A DNA stretch of 64,000 nucleotides from an uncultured Actinomycetes bacterium (lineage in GTDB: Bacteria > Actinomycetota > Acidimicrobiia > Acidimicrobiales > RAAP-2): the NCBI GenBank assembly GCA_903825895.1, contig CAIKCI010000024.1, forward strand, positions 29,190 to 93,189. Direction: 5' to 3'. Below the pieces are notes generated by a model. It worked only from the letters and a program-made list of their open reading frames with translations, searched no databases and was not told the DNA's origin. A program made the position numbers and the translations under genes. This document shows, piece after piece, positions 16,125 through 25,418 of this stretch. Positions within the stretch are counted from its first letter, which is position 1, and each line of letters begins with the position of its first letter.

Positions 16125-18545
16125 CTACAGAGGTTCGATTTCTTCCGAGGCAATTAATACCTCACGCGCCTTCGAACCAGTCGAAGGCCCGACAACCCCT
16201 TGTTCTTCAAGAAGATCCATGAGTCGACCTGCACGGGCAAATCCTACGCGCAGTCGCCTCTGCAACATCGAAGTCGAGCCCATCTGATTGCTAATAACCA
16301 AAGCCCTCGCTTGGGCGAGGAGGTCATCATCGTCTCCCGATCCACTCGAGGAGAACTCCAGAGGGTCGGCACTCTGCGAAGGCCCCGAAACGGCGACGAT
16401 CTCTTCGCGTTGGCCTCCCTGCGCCTTCCAGAAGGCCACCACGGAACGAACCTCTTCCTCCGAGACCCATGGGGCTTGTATTCGACGCGGGACGTTCGAA
16501 GACGCGGTCAAGAGGAGCATGTCGCCTTTGCCAACGAGTCGTTCAGCACCGGGTTGATCCAAGATGACTCGCGAGTCCGCCAAGGAGGATACCGAGAACG
16601 CCATGCGGCTCGGTACGTTGGCCTTGATGACGCCCGTGATGACATCCACCGAAGGACGCTGGGTAGCAAGCACCAGGTGGATCCCCACCGCTCGAGCCAT
16701 CTGTGCAATACGGACGACACAGTCTTCGACGTCACGGGCGGCCACCATCATCAAGTCGTTTAACTCATCAACCACGATCACCATGAACGGTAGAGGATCA
16801 AAGATCTCTTCATCGAGAGGGCTTTCTTCAGTGGGCTCTTCTCCCGTAACGGACGCATGAGCTCGGTCTGCAACGGCTTGAACTTCTCTTGCTGTATCGG
16901 GTGGCCCTTTCGGTGTCAGTTGACCCGCTCTCAGCGCTTCGTGATAACTCGTGATGTCCCTCACGCCGTGTGCCGCCAAGATGTCGTAGCGGCGCTCCAT
17001 CTCCTTAACCGCCCAGTTCAACGCGTTCGCTGCCTTTTTAGGGTCAACGACTACCGGTGCCAACAGTTGAGGGAGATCGTTGTACTGCCCCAATTCCACC
17101 CGCTTCGGATCGATCAACATGAGTCGTACTTGATCTGGCGTCGTGCGCATCAAGAGCGAGGTGATGAGTGAGTTAATCGCTGAGCTCTTTCCAGCGCCAG
17201 TCGCTCCGGAGATCAAAACGTGGGGGAACTCGGCCAATGAAACCATCACCGTTCGCCCGGCGATATCACGCCCGAGCGCCACTGACAGAGGATCAATTGC
17301 TTTTTTAGCCTCGTCAGAGGTCAACAAGTCACCCAAGGTCACCAATTGACGCTGACGGTTCGGTACCTCCACCCCGATCGCAGAACGGCCGGGGATGGGA
17401 GCCAGTATTCGGACGTCAGGCGATGCCATGGCGTAAGCAATGTCCTTTGACAAACTCGTCACCCTCGCCACTTTGACACCAGGGCCTAACTCAAGTTCGT
17501 AACGCGTGACCGTGGGTCCGACCGTGCAACCCACCAACGTGGTGTCCACCCCATGGGCAATCAGCGCCTCGACGAGATCAGCACCTGCTTGTTCGACCGC
17601 TTGTTGGTCATGGCGTTGTGCAGTGCTCTTTTGAAGCAATTTTGCGGGAGGCAGTTTCCACTGCGTCGCACCGCCCTTTTCTCGGCGCGAGGGTTTTGGA
17701 CTCGTTGCCTGAGCAACAACGGCCGCTCCCGTCATGGCGACTGGCAACTCGTCAGGGACCAAAGGCTCCTGGTCTTCAAACACTTCGACGCCTTCGTCGT
17801 CAAGTGCTCCAGAACCAAAGGAATCTTCCTGCTCGAAAGGATCTGGCCCTTCAAATAGGGGGATCGTCACCTCTTCAACGGCCACCGGTTCTTTCCAGCC
17901 AGGGGCTTCAGCATTCTTCTGACGGAACGATGCCCCTGACCACCAGGTCAAGAGCACTGACCCGAGGGAACCAAACGCCGACCCGACGCCGACGAGAAAG
18001 GTTTTCAGTGGGATGCCCGTACCGATGAGCACCCCAACTAAAAGAACTGCTCCTAAGAAAACGGCTGCCCCCACACTTCCCAATGCACGAGAAAGACTGT
18101 GCCCAATGAGCGCGCCGAGATAGCCCCCAGCTTTCGTGAGGTCGCTCCCTGAGGCGCTGAGCGAAGGGTTTGATCCAAAAAGTCCGGCGATCCCGCACAG
18201 CGCAACGAGCGACAAACCCCCGCCGATCCAGAGTCTCGTGAGATCCACTTCGTCTCGACGAGCAACCAATAACGCGACAATGGCAATCAAAATTGCCGGG
18301 ATCAAGAAACGCACCAATCCCATGATGTCGCCCAAGATTCGATCAAGTCCGTGTCCCACGGGCCCGAGGGCATGGAACCAAACTCCCAGGGCGATCAAAA
18401 TGGCAGCCGTCGCCAATCCCACTGCCGTCAGGTCAACCGCATGCGACGCCAGAATTCCAGGCAGTGCGTCGGATGCCTTGGCCTTGGCCGAGGATCGGTG
18501 AGCGGGTTTCTTCCGCTGAGGGGATTGGGAGCGCGATGAAGCCAC
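16125..18545 (-). CDS. ftsK: DNA translocase FtsK/SpoIIIE
   Basis: Septal DNA pump acting with XerC/D at chromosome segregation. Four or five membrane helices lie between about 36 and 200, followed by an acidic linker (200-300). The motor has Walker A GATGAGKS at 447-454 and Walker B VIVVDEL at about 580. The C-terminal gamma winged helix (residues about 735-800, RLRVGFARAGRLMDLLEEQG) recognises KOPS-like sites. About 45 residues between the Walker motifs are rich in Asp/Glu. GTG start with GAGGA just upstream. It is divergent from the flavoprotein gene at 18648. Confidence 0.96.
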   Translation of the reverse strand: MASSRSQSPQRKKPAHRSSAKAKASDALPGILASHAVDLTAVGLATAAILIALGVWFHALGPVGHGLDRILGDIMGLVRFLIPAILIAIVALLVARRDEVDLTRLWIGGGLSLVALCGIAGLFGSNPSLSASGSDLTKAGGYLGALIGHSLSRALGSVGAAVFLGAVLLVGVLIGTGIPLKTFLVGVGSAFGSLGSVLLTWWSGASFRQKNAEAPGWKEPVAVEEVTIPLFEGPDPFEQEDSFGSGALDDEGVEVFEDQEPLVPDELPVAMTGAAVVAQATSPKPSRREKGGATQWKLPPAKLLQKSTAQRHDQQAVEQAGADLVEALIAHGVDTTLVGCTVGPTVTRYELELGPGVKVARVTSLSKDIAYAMASPDVRILAPIPGRSAIGVEVPNRQRQLVTLGDLLTSDEAKKAIDPLSVALGRDIAGRTVMVSLAEFPHVLISGATGAGKSSAINSLITSLLMRTTPDQVRLMLIDPKRVELGQYNDLPQLLAPVVVDPKKAANALNWAVKEMERRYDILAAHGVRDITSYHEALRAGQLTPKGPPDTAREVQAVADRAHASVTGEEPTEESPLDEEIFDPLPFMVIVVDELNDLMMVAARDVEDCVVRIAQMARAVGIHLVLATQRPSVDVITGVIKANVPSRMAFSVSSLADSRVILDQPGAERLVGKGDMLLLTASSNVPRRIQAPWVSEEEVRSVVAFWKAQGGQREEIVAVSGPSQSADPLEFSSSGSGDDDDLLAQARALVISNQMGSTSMLQRRLRVGFARAGRLMDLLEEQGVVGPSTGSKAREVLIASEEIEPL

Positions 18546-18647
18546 GATTCCTCAAATCTACCGCCCTCCACCCAACTTTCGGGGGACGCCACAACTCCCT
18601 CCTGCTGTACTTCGCTCGTGAAGAACCTCGTCTACCATTGGTTTTTC

Positions 18648-19424
18648 ATGAGTACTTCCGAACGACCGACCGACACCAAGAGTCTTCTTGCTCGTCTCGA
18701 TGGGGCCGCTGCCTACACCCTGACGTTGACTGATCGGTGGGATGTCAGCCCCTCGCTGATCGGCATGCGACTTGAAGGGGACCTCTCCACTCTGCACCCA
18801 CTCCCAGGGAACGACCTGATGTTTGGAATACCTGATGCAGGAGGCGACGGCACTTTCCGTCGTCGCTACACCATTCGCTCGATCAATCACGAGGCCGACT
18901 CACTTGAACTCTGGGTCGATCGAATCCCTGGAGGGCCAGGTGCTCTCTGGGCTGAAAAGACCCCACTGGGGTCGTTGGTGGAAGCCATCGGGCCTCGAGG
19001 ACAAGTTGTGCTCGACCCCATGGCCGACTGGCACCTTTTTGTCGGGGATCTCTCATTCATCTCCGCTGCCTACGCCATGGCTGAAGCCATCGATCCACCG
19101 GGCCAGGCACTCTTCGTTCTTGAGATTCCTGATCCCGCTGATGCTGTCCTTCCTGAACTTGACGACCACATTGGCGTCACCGTCTGTTTCGTTGAACGAA
19201 GCGAGCGCTCCTTGGATGACCCCTCTGGGCTCATCCGCAGCCTCGACGTCCTTGAGTTCCCGCGCGACGATGGCCACGTCTATGTCGGCGGTGAGCTCCA
19301 TGTCGTGGCGGCGCTCAAGCACTACTTTGGCGAGCGAGCAATCCCTGGCGATGCGTTACACACCAAGCCCTACTGGCGTTTAGGGGTCTCAAATCTCCCC
19401 CACGGCGAGCCGAAAAAAGACTGA
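18648..19424 (+). CDS. Siderophore-interacting-type FAD-binding reductase
   Basis: Flavoprotein of the SIP/ViuB family, which reduces ferric siderophores or other substrates. The FAD-binding signature RRRYTIRS is near residue 70. The C-terminal NAD(P)H-binding lobe contains GDLSFISAAYAMAE and the YVGGELHVVAALKHYF segment. The frame opens at GTG 18618; ATG at 18648 is chosen because it better fits the family N-terminus, though neither has a clear ribosome site. It is on the plus strand between ftsK and rnj, which are adjacent or close in many actinobacteria, so it looks like an insertion into a conserved neighbourhood. It ends 14 bp from convergent rnj. Confidence 0.8.
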   Translation: MSTSERPTDTKSLLARLDGAAAYTLTLTDRWDVSPSLIGMRLEGDLSTLHPLPGNDLMFGIPDAGGDGTFRRRYTIRSINHEADSLELWVDRIPGGPGALWAEKTPLGSLVEAIGPRGQVVLDPMADWHLFVGDLSFISAAYAMAEAIDPPGQALFVLEIPDPADAVLPELDDHIGVTVCFVERSERSLDDPSGLIRSLDVLEFPRDDGHVYVGGELHVVAALKHYFGERAIPGDALHTKPYWRLGVSNLPHGEPKKD

Positions 19425-19438
19425 GGCTCTATTCGCCC

Positions 19439-21109
19439 CTAAGTAGCGACGATGACCGGTACGATCATCGGCTTCTGGCGCATCTTGGTTCCGACAAAAC
19501 GGCCTAGGGCTCGACGAGCCACTTTATTCAAGCCTTCAATGTCATGGGTGCCTTCAGCCAGTGCCTTTTTCAGTGCAGCCGACACGGCGTTCACCGCATC
19601 GACAGAGAGCACATCATCATTGACAGGCCCAGCCCAGCCTTTTGTCAAAATCTCGGGGCCCCCGACAACTTTACGCTCATGAAGATCGATCGATGCCACG
19701 ACCATCACCATGCCCTCGCTCGCCAAGGTTTGACGGTCACGCAAGATCCCATGGTCGACATCACTCGATGCACCGTCGACGTAGAGGTACCCCGCCGGGA
19801 CCTCGCCGTCTCGCGCAATACCTTTCTCATCCAGGCGAACAACGTCGCCGTCTTCAGCCAGAATGATATTCGAGGAGCCTATGCCCATTGAGCCCGCAAG
19901 TTCTGCGTGGTGCAACAGGTGACGATACTCCCCATGAACAGGAATAAAGTACTCCGGCTTGGTCACGGACAACAACGTTGCGAGTTCTCCTCGGCGGGCG
20001 TGGCCTGAGACGTGCACTGCTTCATGAGCTGAGTGGATAACTTCGACCCCCGATCGATGAAGGTCGTCAATGATCCGACCCACGGACCATTCGTTGCCCG
20101 GGATGGGGTGCGCTGAAAGCACCACAACGTCTCCTTTTGCCAAGTCAATCCACTTCGATTGTCCTGAAGCCATCAATGACATTGCCGCCATGGGTTCGCC
20201 TTGAGAACCTGTTGAGATCACACATATTTCGCCAGGCGCGAATTTATCGATTTCGGTGATATCAATCAGGACCCCGTCAGGAACGTGCAGAATGTCGAGC
20301 TTGCGAGCAAGTTCGACATTGTTTTTCATCGAGCGACCCAGGGTGGCCACGCGTCGCTTGGTCAAAACGGCGGCATCGATGATCTGTTGAATGCGGTGCA
20401 GATGGCTCGCAAAGCATGCAGCGATGATCCTTTGGTCGGGATGCATCAAAAATACTCGCCGAAGGGTCTCCCCTACCGTGGTTTCCGATGGCGTGAAGCC
20501 TGGTTCCTCGGCATTCGTTGAGTCGGCCAAGAGAAGGCGGATTCCATCACCCTGTGCCAACTCGCCGAGACGAGCCAAGTCTGTTCGTCGGCCATCTACC
20601 GGGGCTAAGTCAATCTTGAAGTCTCCTGAGTGAAGCACGATTCCTTGAGGTGTGAAGAACGCAATAGCAAAAGCGCACGGTACCGAGTGGGTTACCGGGA
20701 TGAATTCAACACGGCACGGACCGATTTGAACAACATCGCCATCATTCACCTCGATAAAGTCGGTCTGGTCAAGAAGTCCCGCTTCTCTAATTCGGTTTTT
20801 CGCCAACCCCAAGGTGAGGGCAGCTCCATAGATTGGTGCTGCCAGATCACGCAGAAGATAGGACAAACCACCGATGTGGTCCTCGTGACCGTGGGTCAAG
20901 ACAATGCCGTCAACTCGGTCGGCATTTTCCCGCAAGAAGGTTAAATCAGGAAGGACGAGATCGACCCCTGGCATATTCGGCTCAGGGAACATAATCCCAA
21001 CGTCAATGACAATGAGCCGCCCGTCGACTTCCAAGCATGCACAGTTACGACCGATCTCTCCAAGTCCGCCGAGAAAAATTACTCTGACTGGCGCAGTGTC
21101 CTTAGTCAC
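19439..21109 (-). CDS. rnj: Ribonuclease J
   Basis: 5'-3' exo- and endoribonuclease of the metallo-beta-lactamase / beta-CASP fold. The zinc motif is H73-x-H75-x-D77-H78 (THGHEDHIGG), and the beta-CASP features and HVSGHARRGEL segment follow. Length 556 aa is typical. It overlaps the end of dapA by 8 bp; the dapA-rnj pair is conserved in actinobacteria. Confidence 0.96.
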   Translation of the reverse strand: MTKDTAPVRVIFLGGLGEIGRNCACLEVDGRLIVIDVGIMFPEPNMPGVDLVLPDLTFLRENADRVDGIVLTHGHEDHIGGLSYLLRDLAAPIYGAALTLGLAKNRIREAGLLDQTDFIEVNDGDVVQIGPCRVEFIPVTHSVPCAFAIAFFTPQGIVLHSGDFKIDLAPVDGRRTDLARLGELAQGDGIRLLLADSTNAEEPGFTPSETTVGETLRRVFLMHPDQRIIAACFASHLHRIQQIIDAAVLTKRRVATLGRSMKNNVELARKLDILHVPDGVLIDITEIDKFAPGEICVISTGSQGEPMAAMSLMASGQSKWIDLAKGDVVVLSAHPIPGNEWSVGRIIDDLHRSGVEVIHSAHEAVHVSGHARRGELATLLSVTKPEYFIPVHGEYRHLLHHAELAGSMGIGSSNIILAEDGDVVRLDEKGIARDGEVPAGYLYVDGASSDVDHGILRDRQTLASEGMVMVVASIDLHERKVVGGPEILTKGWAGPVNDDVLSVDAVNAVSAALKKALAEGTHDIEGLNKVARRALGRFVGTKMRQKPMIVPVIVAT

Positions 21110-22004
21110 GCGTCAACCCAAGTTCCTCCACAAGTTCAGCGGCTGCTGCGTCAAGTTCGGCATCATCTGGGCCCATCGGCAGACGGCACGAACCAACACT
21201 CAATCCCATCGCGCGCAATACCGCCTTCGCTGGCATTGGGTTCGGCCAACGCTCCGATGTTTCAAAATCATAAGAACGAGCAAGATCGAGATCAAGCGAT
21301 GCTGCTCGGTCCAAATCATTCCGGGAAAATGCTGCCAAACAGTCTGCGATCGTGTCGCCAATCCAGTTCGACGCTACTGAGACAACCCCAACGCCTCCAA
21401 GGCTCATAAACCCTAAGGTCAAGCCGTCATCGCCGCTGTAGAGCTCGAACGAAGAAGGTGCCTGTTCGATGAGTGCTTTCGCTGCCTCGAGATCTCCTGA
21501 CGCATCTTTGATGGCGACGACATTCGTGTGGCGACCAACAAGCGCCAGTGTGGTCTCCACGGCAATCTTTCTTCCAGTTCGGACCGGGATGTCATAGAGC
21601 ATGACGGGAAGGGAGGTTGATTCAGCCACCGCAGAAAAATGTGCCGCGAGTCCTGCCTGGGAGGGGCGGTTGTAATAGGGCGTGACGGCCAAGATTCCCG
21701 CAGCGCCAAGTCCAGCCGCTTGGCGTGTCAACTCGATTGAGTGCGCCGTGTCGTTGGTGGTTGTCCCAGCCACCACCGGAATGGTGACCGCCCCAGATAC
21801 CACTTCGATGAGGGCAAGGCGTTCTGGGTCCGTCAAGGTTGGTGACTCCCCTGTGGTCCCCGCCACCACGAGACCTTCAGAGCCGTGGGCCGCCAAGTAC
21901 CGAGCCAGCGTGGCTGCGCCGTCAAGGTCAAGCGCTCCATTCTCGTCGAACGGCGTCACCATCGCCGTCGACACTCGGCCAAAGCGAGGTGATTCGGTAC
22001 TCAT
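21102..22004 (-). CDS. dapA: 4-hydroxy-tetrahydrodipicolinate synthase
   Basis: First committed enzyme of the diaminopimelate/lysine branch, condensing pyruvate with aspartate semialdehyde. The Schiff-base lysine is in VVAIKDASGD, with catalytic Tyr in TPYYNRPSQ and the GTTGESPTL loop. A longer frame starts at 22127, but ATG 22004 (STESPRFGRV) gives 300 aa as usual for DapA. The upstream ribosome site is weak. Confidence 0.95.
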   Translation of the reverse strand: MSTESPRFGRVSTAMVTPFDENGALDLDGAATLARYLAAHGSEGLVVAGTTGESPTLTDPERLALIEVVSGAVTIPVVAGTTTNDTAHSIELTRQAAGLGAAGILAVTPYYNRPSQAGLAAHFSAVAESTSLPVMLYDIPVRTGRKIAVETTLALVGRHTNVVAIKDASGDLEAAKALIEQAPSSFELYSGDDGLTLGFMSLGGVGVVSVASNWIGDTIADCLAAFSRNDLDRAASLDLDLARSYDFETSERWPNPMPAKAVLRAMGLSVGSCRLPMGPDDAELDAAAAELVEELGLTRD

Positions 22005-22078
22005 GACACCCAAACCTAGCAGCGCACCTTTGATACTTCGAAAGACGCTCGAAAAAGAACGGGGGAAATCACATCCCT

Positions 22079-22097
22079 GATGACTCACGTTGTCATC
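22079..22097. repeat. Inverted repeat upstream of dapA
   Basis: GATGAC and GTCATC separated by 7 bases, about 75 bp before the dapA start, in the 200 bp region between the diiron gene and dapA. It could be a regulator operator or a small RNA hairpin; nothing else in that gap is recognisable. Confidence 0.35.
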
Positions 22098-22204
22098 TCT
22101 CTCTTCGTTCAATTGAGTCGACGCCATACTTCTTAGGACGACGGCCGGTCAATGACCTCGCCAATAGAGCGCTCAGTCCTCGCCGTGGCCAAGCAATGAG
22201 GCTC

Positions 22205-23356
22205 TTAGACCAGATTGCGCTCCACGGGACTGCCGTCCGCCTCCATATCGACTTCTGCTTCCGTGTCTTCAAAGTCTTCAAAGGCAATGACACCCATCTC
22301 TGTGAACTTTTCACGCAGCCAGCCGTCACCGGCATCCAAGAGACCAAGTTTCTTACAGTTCGGAACGATCTTGCCAAACAACAGGGCTTGAAAGTCGAGG
22401 CGTCCTGGATCTTGCGACATCACTTTGGCGGCATCCTTTAAAGGGACGCCCAAACGGTCATAGATCTCTTGCCCGGCCATGCGGTCCCGCATACGAACAG
22501 CTGCCTCAAACGCGAATTCTTGGCGCTCACGGATCTCTGCAGCATTGAGTTCAAGGTAAAGCTCTTGTAGCGAGAGAACACCGAACGCAACGTGGCGAGC
22601 TTCGTCAGCCATCACATAACGCAACAACTGCTTCAAGAGGGGTTCCTTTGTCGTTTGATGCATTAAGCCGAAGGCTGCCAACGCCAGACCCTCCACCATG
22701 ATCTGCATTCCGAGATACGTCATGTCCCAGCGAGAATCGGAAACGATGTCGTCCAGGAGAAGGCCTAAGTGACCGTTCATCTGATAATGCCCCGAGAGTT
22801 TCGTATCGAGATAGCGGCTGAAGACTTCAACGTGGCGAGCTTCATCCATCACCTGCGTCGATGCGTAGTATTTCGCATCGATCCAGGGCACCGTTTCGAC
22901 AATCTTGGCCGTGCACAGCAGGGCTCCTTGTTCGCCGTGCATGAACTGGCTCAACATCCAGTTCTGGTATTCCATGTTCAGCGCTACCCACTCTTTTTCT
23001 CCCCACGTGGCCAGCACTGTGCCAGTCATATCGGGGGCAGCCATGGGCCCAGTCGCGCCCTCGTCGTAGGCCATCTTGGCCAAGTACTCTTGGTCGACAT
23101 TCGTATCCCAGGCCAGATCAGTCGATCCGTTCCACTGCGCGTTCTTGGCTTTCTCGTAAAGCTTGTCCAACTTGGGTCGAGCACCCTTTTCGTAGTCCCA
23201 GGTGAACTCCGCAGGACAGTGATCGGGCACCAAGTGACGGCCGTTTTCTTCTTCTCGCCCGACCACCTGGAAGATCTCTTCAAAGTCATTGATGTTGTCG
23301 CGGCCGATCAACTCAATGTTGGATGCTCTCGGGTCGCTGTTTTCGATGATTGCCAT
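22205..23356 (-). CDS. Ferritin-like diiron protein, probable oxidoreductase
   Basis: 383 aa helical protein with a complete four-helix-bundle diiron site: E142 (HGEQ), E172-x2-H175 (DEARH), E222 (MVEG) and E252-x2-H255 (second DEARH). This E/ExxH/E/ExxH order is that of the ribonucleotide-reductase R2-like and rubrerythrin-like diiron oxidases/oxygenases. Spacings of about 30, 47 and 30 residues fit. It lacks the C-terminal sequence of a true R2 and is not next to an nrdA/E gene. A strong ribosome site (AAGGGGAC) precedes ATG 23356. It follows two tandem TetR genes by 11 bp and is probably controlled by one of them. The substrate is unknown (lipid, aldehyde, amine or aromatic are all possible). 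Confidence 0.8.
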   Translation of the reverse strand: MAIIENSDPRASNIELIGRDNINDFEEIFQVVGREEENGRHLVPDHCPAEFTWDYEKGARPKLDKLYEKAKNAQWNGSTDLAWDTNVDQEYLAKMAYDEGATGPMAAPDMTGTVLATWGEKEWVALNMEYQNWMLSQFMHGEQGALLCTAKIVETVPWIDAKYYASTQVMDEARHVEVFSRYLDTKLSGHYQMNGHLGLLLDDIVSDSRWDMTYLGMQIMVEGLALAAFGLMHQTTKEPLLKQLLRYVMADEARHVAFGVLSLQELYLELNAAEIRERQEFAFEAAVRMRDRMAGQEIYDRLGVPLKDAAKVMSQDPGRLDFQALLFGKIVPNCKKLGLLDAGDGWLREKFTEMGVIAFEDFEDTEAEVDMEADGSPVERNLV

Positions 23357-23367
23357 GATGTCCCCTT

Positions 23368-24006
23368 CTACTCTTGATCTTTCAACGCTTCCACACCGGG
23401 CAGTACGAATCCCCTCACCAGCGTTCTCACCGATGCTTCGCTCGTGAGATCGACTGTCTGATCACGGTCGATGAGGTGTGAAACCATGACCCGAACGGCG
23501 AACTCTGCCGCTCGTCGCGACGCTTTGGGCTCAAGCCATCTGGTGAAGAACGGCTCAGCGAATGTTGCTGCCGTAGCGATCGTGTGATCTAACTGCTCGA
23601 AGTTAACAACGTAAATGATGATTTCGGGATCAGTCACCATCATCGTCTGTAACGCCGGATGATCTAAAAGTTGTGTTCCGCCGTGGTGAATTCCTGCCAC
23701 GAGCACTTCCTCCATCGACTCGGCCGAGCCCATCGCCACGGCTAAGCGAGAGAAGAATCGAGCCAATTCCGTTTCGACGACGGCAGTTAACACGGCTTCC
23801 CGACCACCTGGAAAGATGCGATAGAGCGTGGCACGAGAGACTCCTGCTGACGCTGCGATCTCTTCAACCGATGTCTTTTTCAAGCCTTGTTTCGCTAAAC
23901 ATGCCACTGCAGCATCGACAATCAAGATGCGCTTCGGACGGTCACCATTGGGTTGCAAACGAAGCTCCCCGGCTGGCAAGGTCAGGATTTTTGCGGATTC
24001 AGCCAT
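23368..24006 (-). CDS. TetR-family regulator (first of a tandem pair, proximal to the diiron gene)
   Basis: N-terminal helix-turn-helix SVEEIAASAGVSRATLYRIF at about 45-65, followed by an all-helical ligand domain. It resembles the upstream TetR through the shared ATLYR-x-FPGGR segment. ATG 24006 is chosen; GTG at 24018 is possible, and none of the starts has a good ribosome site. The region just before is AT-rich. It lies in the chain dapB - TetR - TetR - diiron. The likely target is the operon or diiron gene; the ligand is unknown. Confidence 0.85.
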   Translation of the reverse strand: MAESAKILTLPAGELRLQPNGDRPKRILIVDAAVACLAKQGLKKTSVEEIAASAGVSRATLYRIFPGGREAVLTAVVETELARFFSRLAVAMGSAESMEEVLVAGIHHGGTQLLDHPALQTMMVTDPEIIIYVVNFEQLDHTIATAATFAEPFFTRWLEPKASRRAAEFAVRVMVSHLIDRDQTVDLTSEASVRTLVRGFVLPGVEALKDQE

Positions 24007-24023
24007 CACTTGAAACACTATTA

Positions 24024-24623
24024 CTAAATTTGTCTCATGGTCAACGATGTTGGTTCGGGGAGGATTCCTCCGAGAAATTCGGAGCGCACAAGCCGGCGAA
24101 CCTCCTCGGGATCGTCAAAATTCCATTGCCCCGGTGCACTGATATACGAAAGCACCATCCGAGCCAAGAACTGCCGTGCGTGATCAATATCGCAGCCATC
24201 TCGAAGTTCCTCGCGCTCAAGGTAGGGCGTCAAGAATAAGGCGATCTGTTCGCGAGTGGGTCCAGCCTCGGCGACCAAGGTGGGCTCCAACACTCCGGGC
24301 TCGCCCCGCAAGATCATCTGGAGCACTTCATGATCAGTGATGGCTTGGTGGGCGACCACCAATCCCGTCTCGATCACTTGTTCGAGGGTTTCGCACTCTT
24401 TAACTGCGTTATATAAACGAATAAAAAATCTTCGATATTCCCACGTCACCACTGCACTCACAAGATCATCACGCCCACCAGGGAAGTACCGATAGAGCGT
24501 CGCTCGAGAGACTCCTGCGGCCTGCGCTACATCATCCAGTGACGTGGCGCTCAAACCACTGGCGGCCAGACACCCATAGGTGGCCTGAAGAATCGCTTCG
24601 CGTTTCTCCTCTTTCGTACTCAT
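24024..24623 (-). CDS. TetR-family regulator (second of the tandem pair, after dapB)
   Basis: Helix-turn-helix SLDDVAQAAGVSRATLYRYF at about 28-47, then a ligand domain. It is paralogous in its DNA-binding part to the neighbour at 23368-24006, with the same ATLYR/FPGGR core, but the C-terminal domains are divergent, so each may sense a different molecule. It begins 3 bp after the dapB stop, so it must be co-transcribed with dapB unless an internal promoter exists. Confidence 0.88.
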   Translation of the reverse strand: MSTKEEKREAILQATYGCLAASGLSATSLDDVAQAAGVSRATLYRYFPGGRDDLVSAVVTWEYRRFFIRLYNAVKECETLEQVIETGLVVAHQAITDHEVLQMILRGEPGVLEPTLVAEAGPTREQIALFLTPYLEREELRDGCDIDHARQFLARMVLSYISAPGQWNFDDPEEVRRLVRSEFLGGILPEPTSLTMRQI

Positions 24624-24626
24624 TGA

Positions 24627-25409
24627 TCAGTCTGAGATTAAGTGTTCGAGCCCGACCGTAAGACCTGGTCGAGTCTCCACGGACCGTATCGCCAACAAGA
24701 CGCCCGGCATAAACGATGACCGGTCATAACTATCATGGCGAAGCGTCAGCGTCTCGCCCGGATTGCCAAAAATCACTTCTTCGTGTGCCACCAAGCCTGG
24801 CAATCGCACAGAGTGAATCGTAATCCCGTCCTCGGTGCGCGCTCCCCTCGCTCCGTCGAGTGAAATCTTGGACGTGGCGTCATGTAGGGCGCCCTTGTCG
24901 ACCTCGGAGCGTCCTTGGGAAATATGGCGAGCGGTGGCCAGTGCCGTTCCCGAGGGTGCATCAAGTTTCTTGTCGTGGTGAAGTTCGATGATCTCTACAC
25001 CGTCGAAGTACTTTGCCGCGTGCTGGGCGAACCCCATGAGCAGTACTGCACCGAGGGCAAAATTCGCTGCGATCACGACATTGCCCCCCTTGCCGGCTGC
25101 GACGCGAACATTGTCGAGGACATCATCACGTAGTCCCGTTGTACCGACCACCATGTGAAACCCGCGCTCAATTCCTTCCAGGAGGTGCCCATTCACTGCA
25201 TCAGGAGTTGAGAAATCGACGAGCACATCTGCGTCACCGTCGTTAAGTTCACTCAATGACTCTGCGCGCACCAGATCACGCCCTGGAGCCAATGAATCGA
25301 CGATGGGGTCGATCAGTGCCGTGAGTTCTAGATCTGGAGCACTCTCGACGGCTGCCATCACAGCGGATCCCATCTTGCCCCCGGCCCCAATCACTCCGAC
25401 TTTGATCAT
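24627..25409 (-). CDS. dapB: 4-hydroxy-tetrahydrodipicolinate reductase
   Basis: NAD(P)H-dependent reductase in the lysine pathway. N-terminal dinucleotide motif GVIGAGGKMG and the substrate motif ELHHDKKLDAPSGTAL with the catalytic His-His and Lys. Length 260 aa is normal. It lies 9 bp after the YfhO-like gene and 3 bp before a TetR gene. Confidence 0.95.
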   Translation of the reverse strand: MIKVGVIGAGGKMGSAVMAAVESAPDLELTALIDPIVDSLAPGRDLVRAESLSELNDGDADVLVDFSTPDAVNGHLLEGIERGFHMVVGTTGLRDDVLDNVRVAAGKGGNVVIAANFALGAVLLMGFAQHAAKYFDGVEIIELHHDKKLDAPSGTALATARHISQGRSEVDKGALHDATSKISLDGARGARTEDGITIHSVRLPGLVAHEEVIFGNPGETLTLRHDSYDRSSFMPGVLLAIRSVETRPGLTVGLEHLISD

Positions 25410-25418
25410 GGGTGAACC

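Noticed and set aside
22005..22204. Riboswitch (lysine type) in front of dapA
   Set aside because: The 200-base gap shows only a short inverted repeat and no conserved lysine-riboswitch core that I can recognise.
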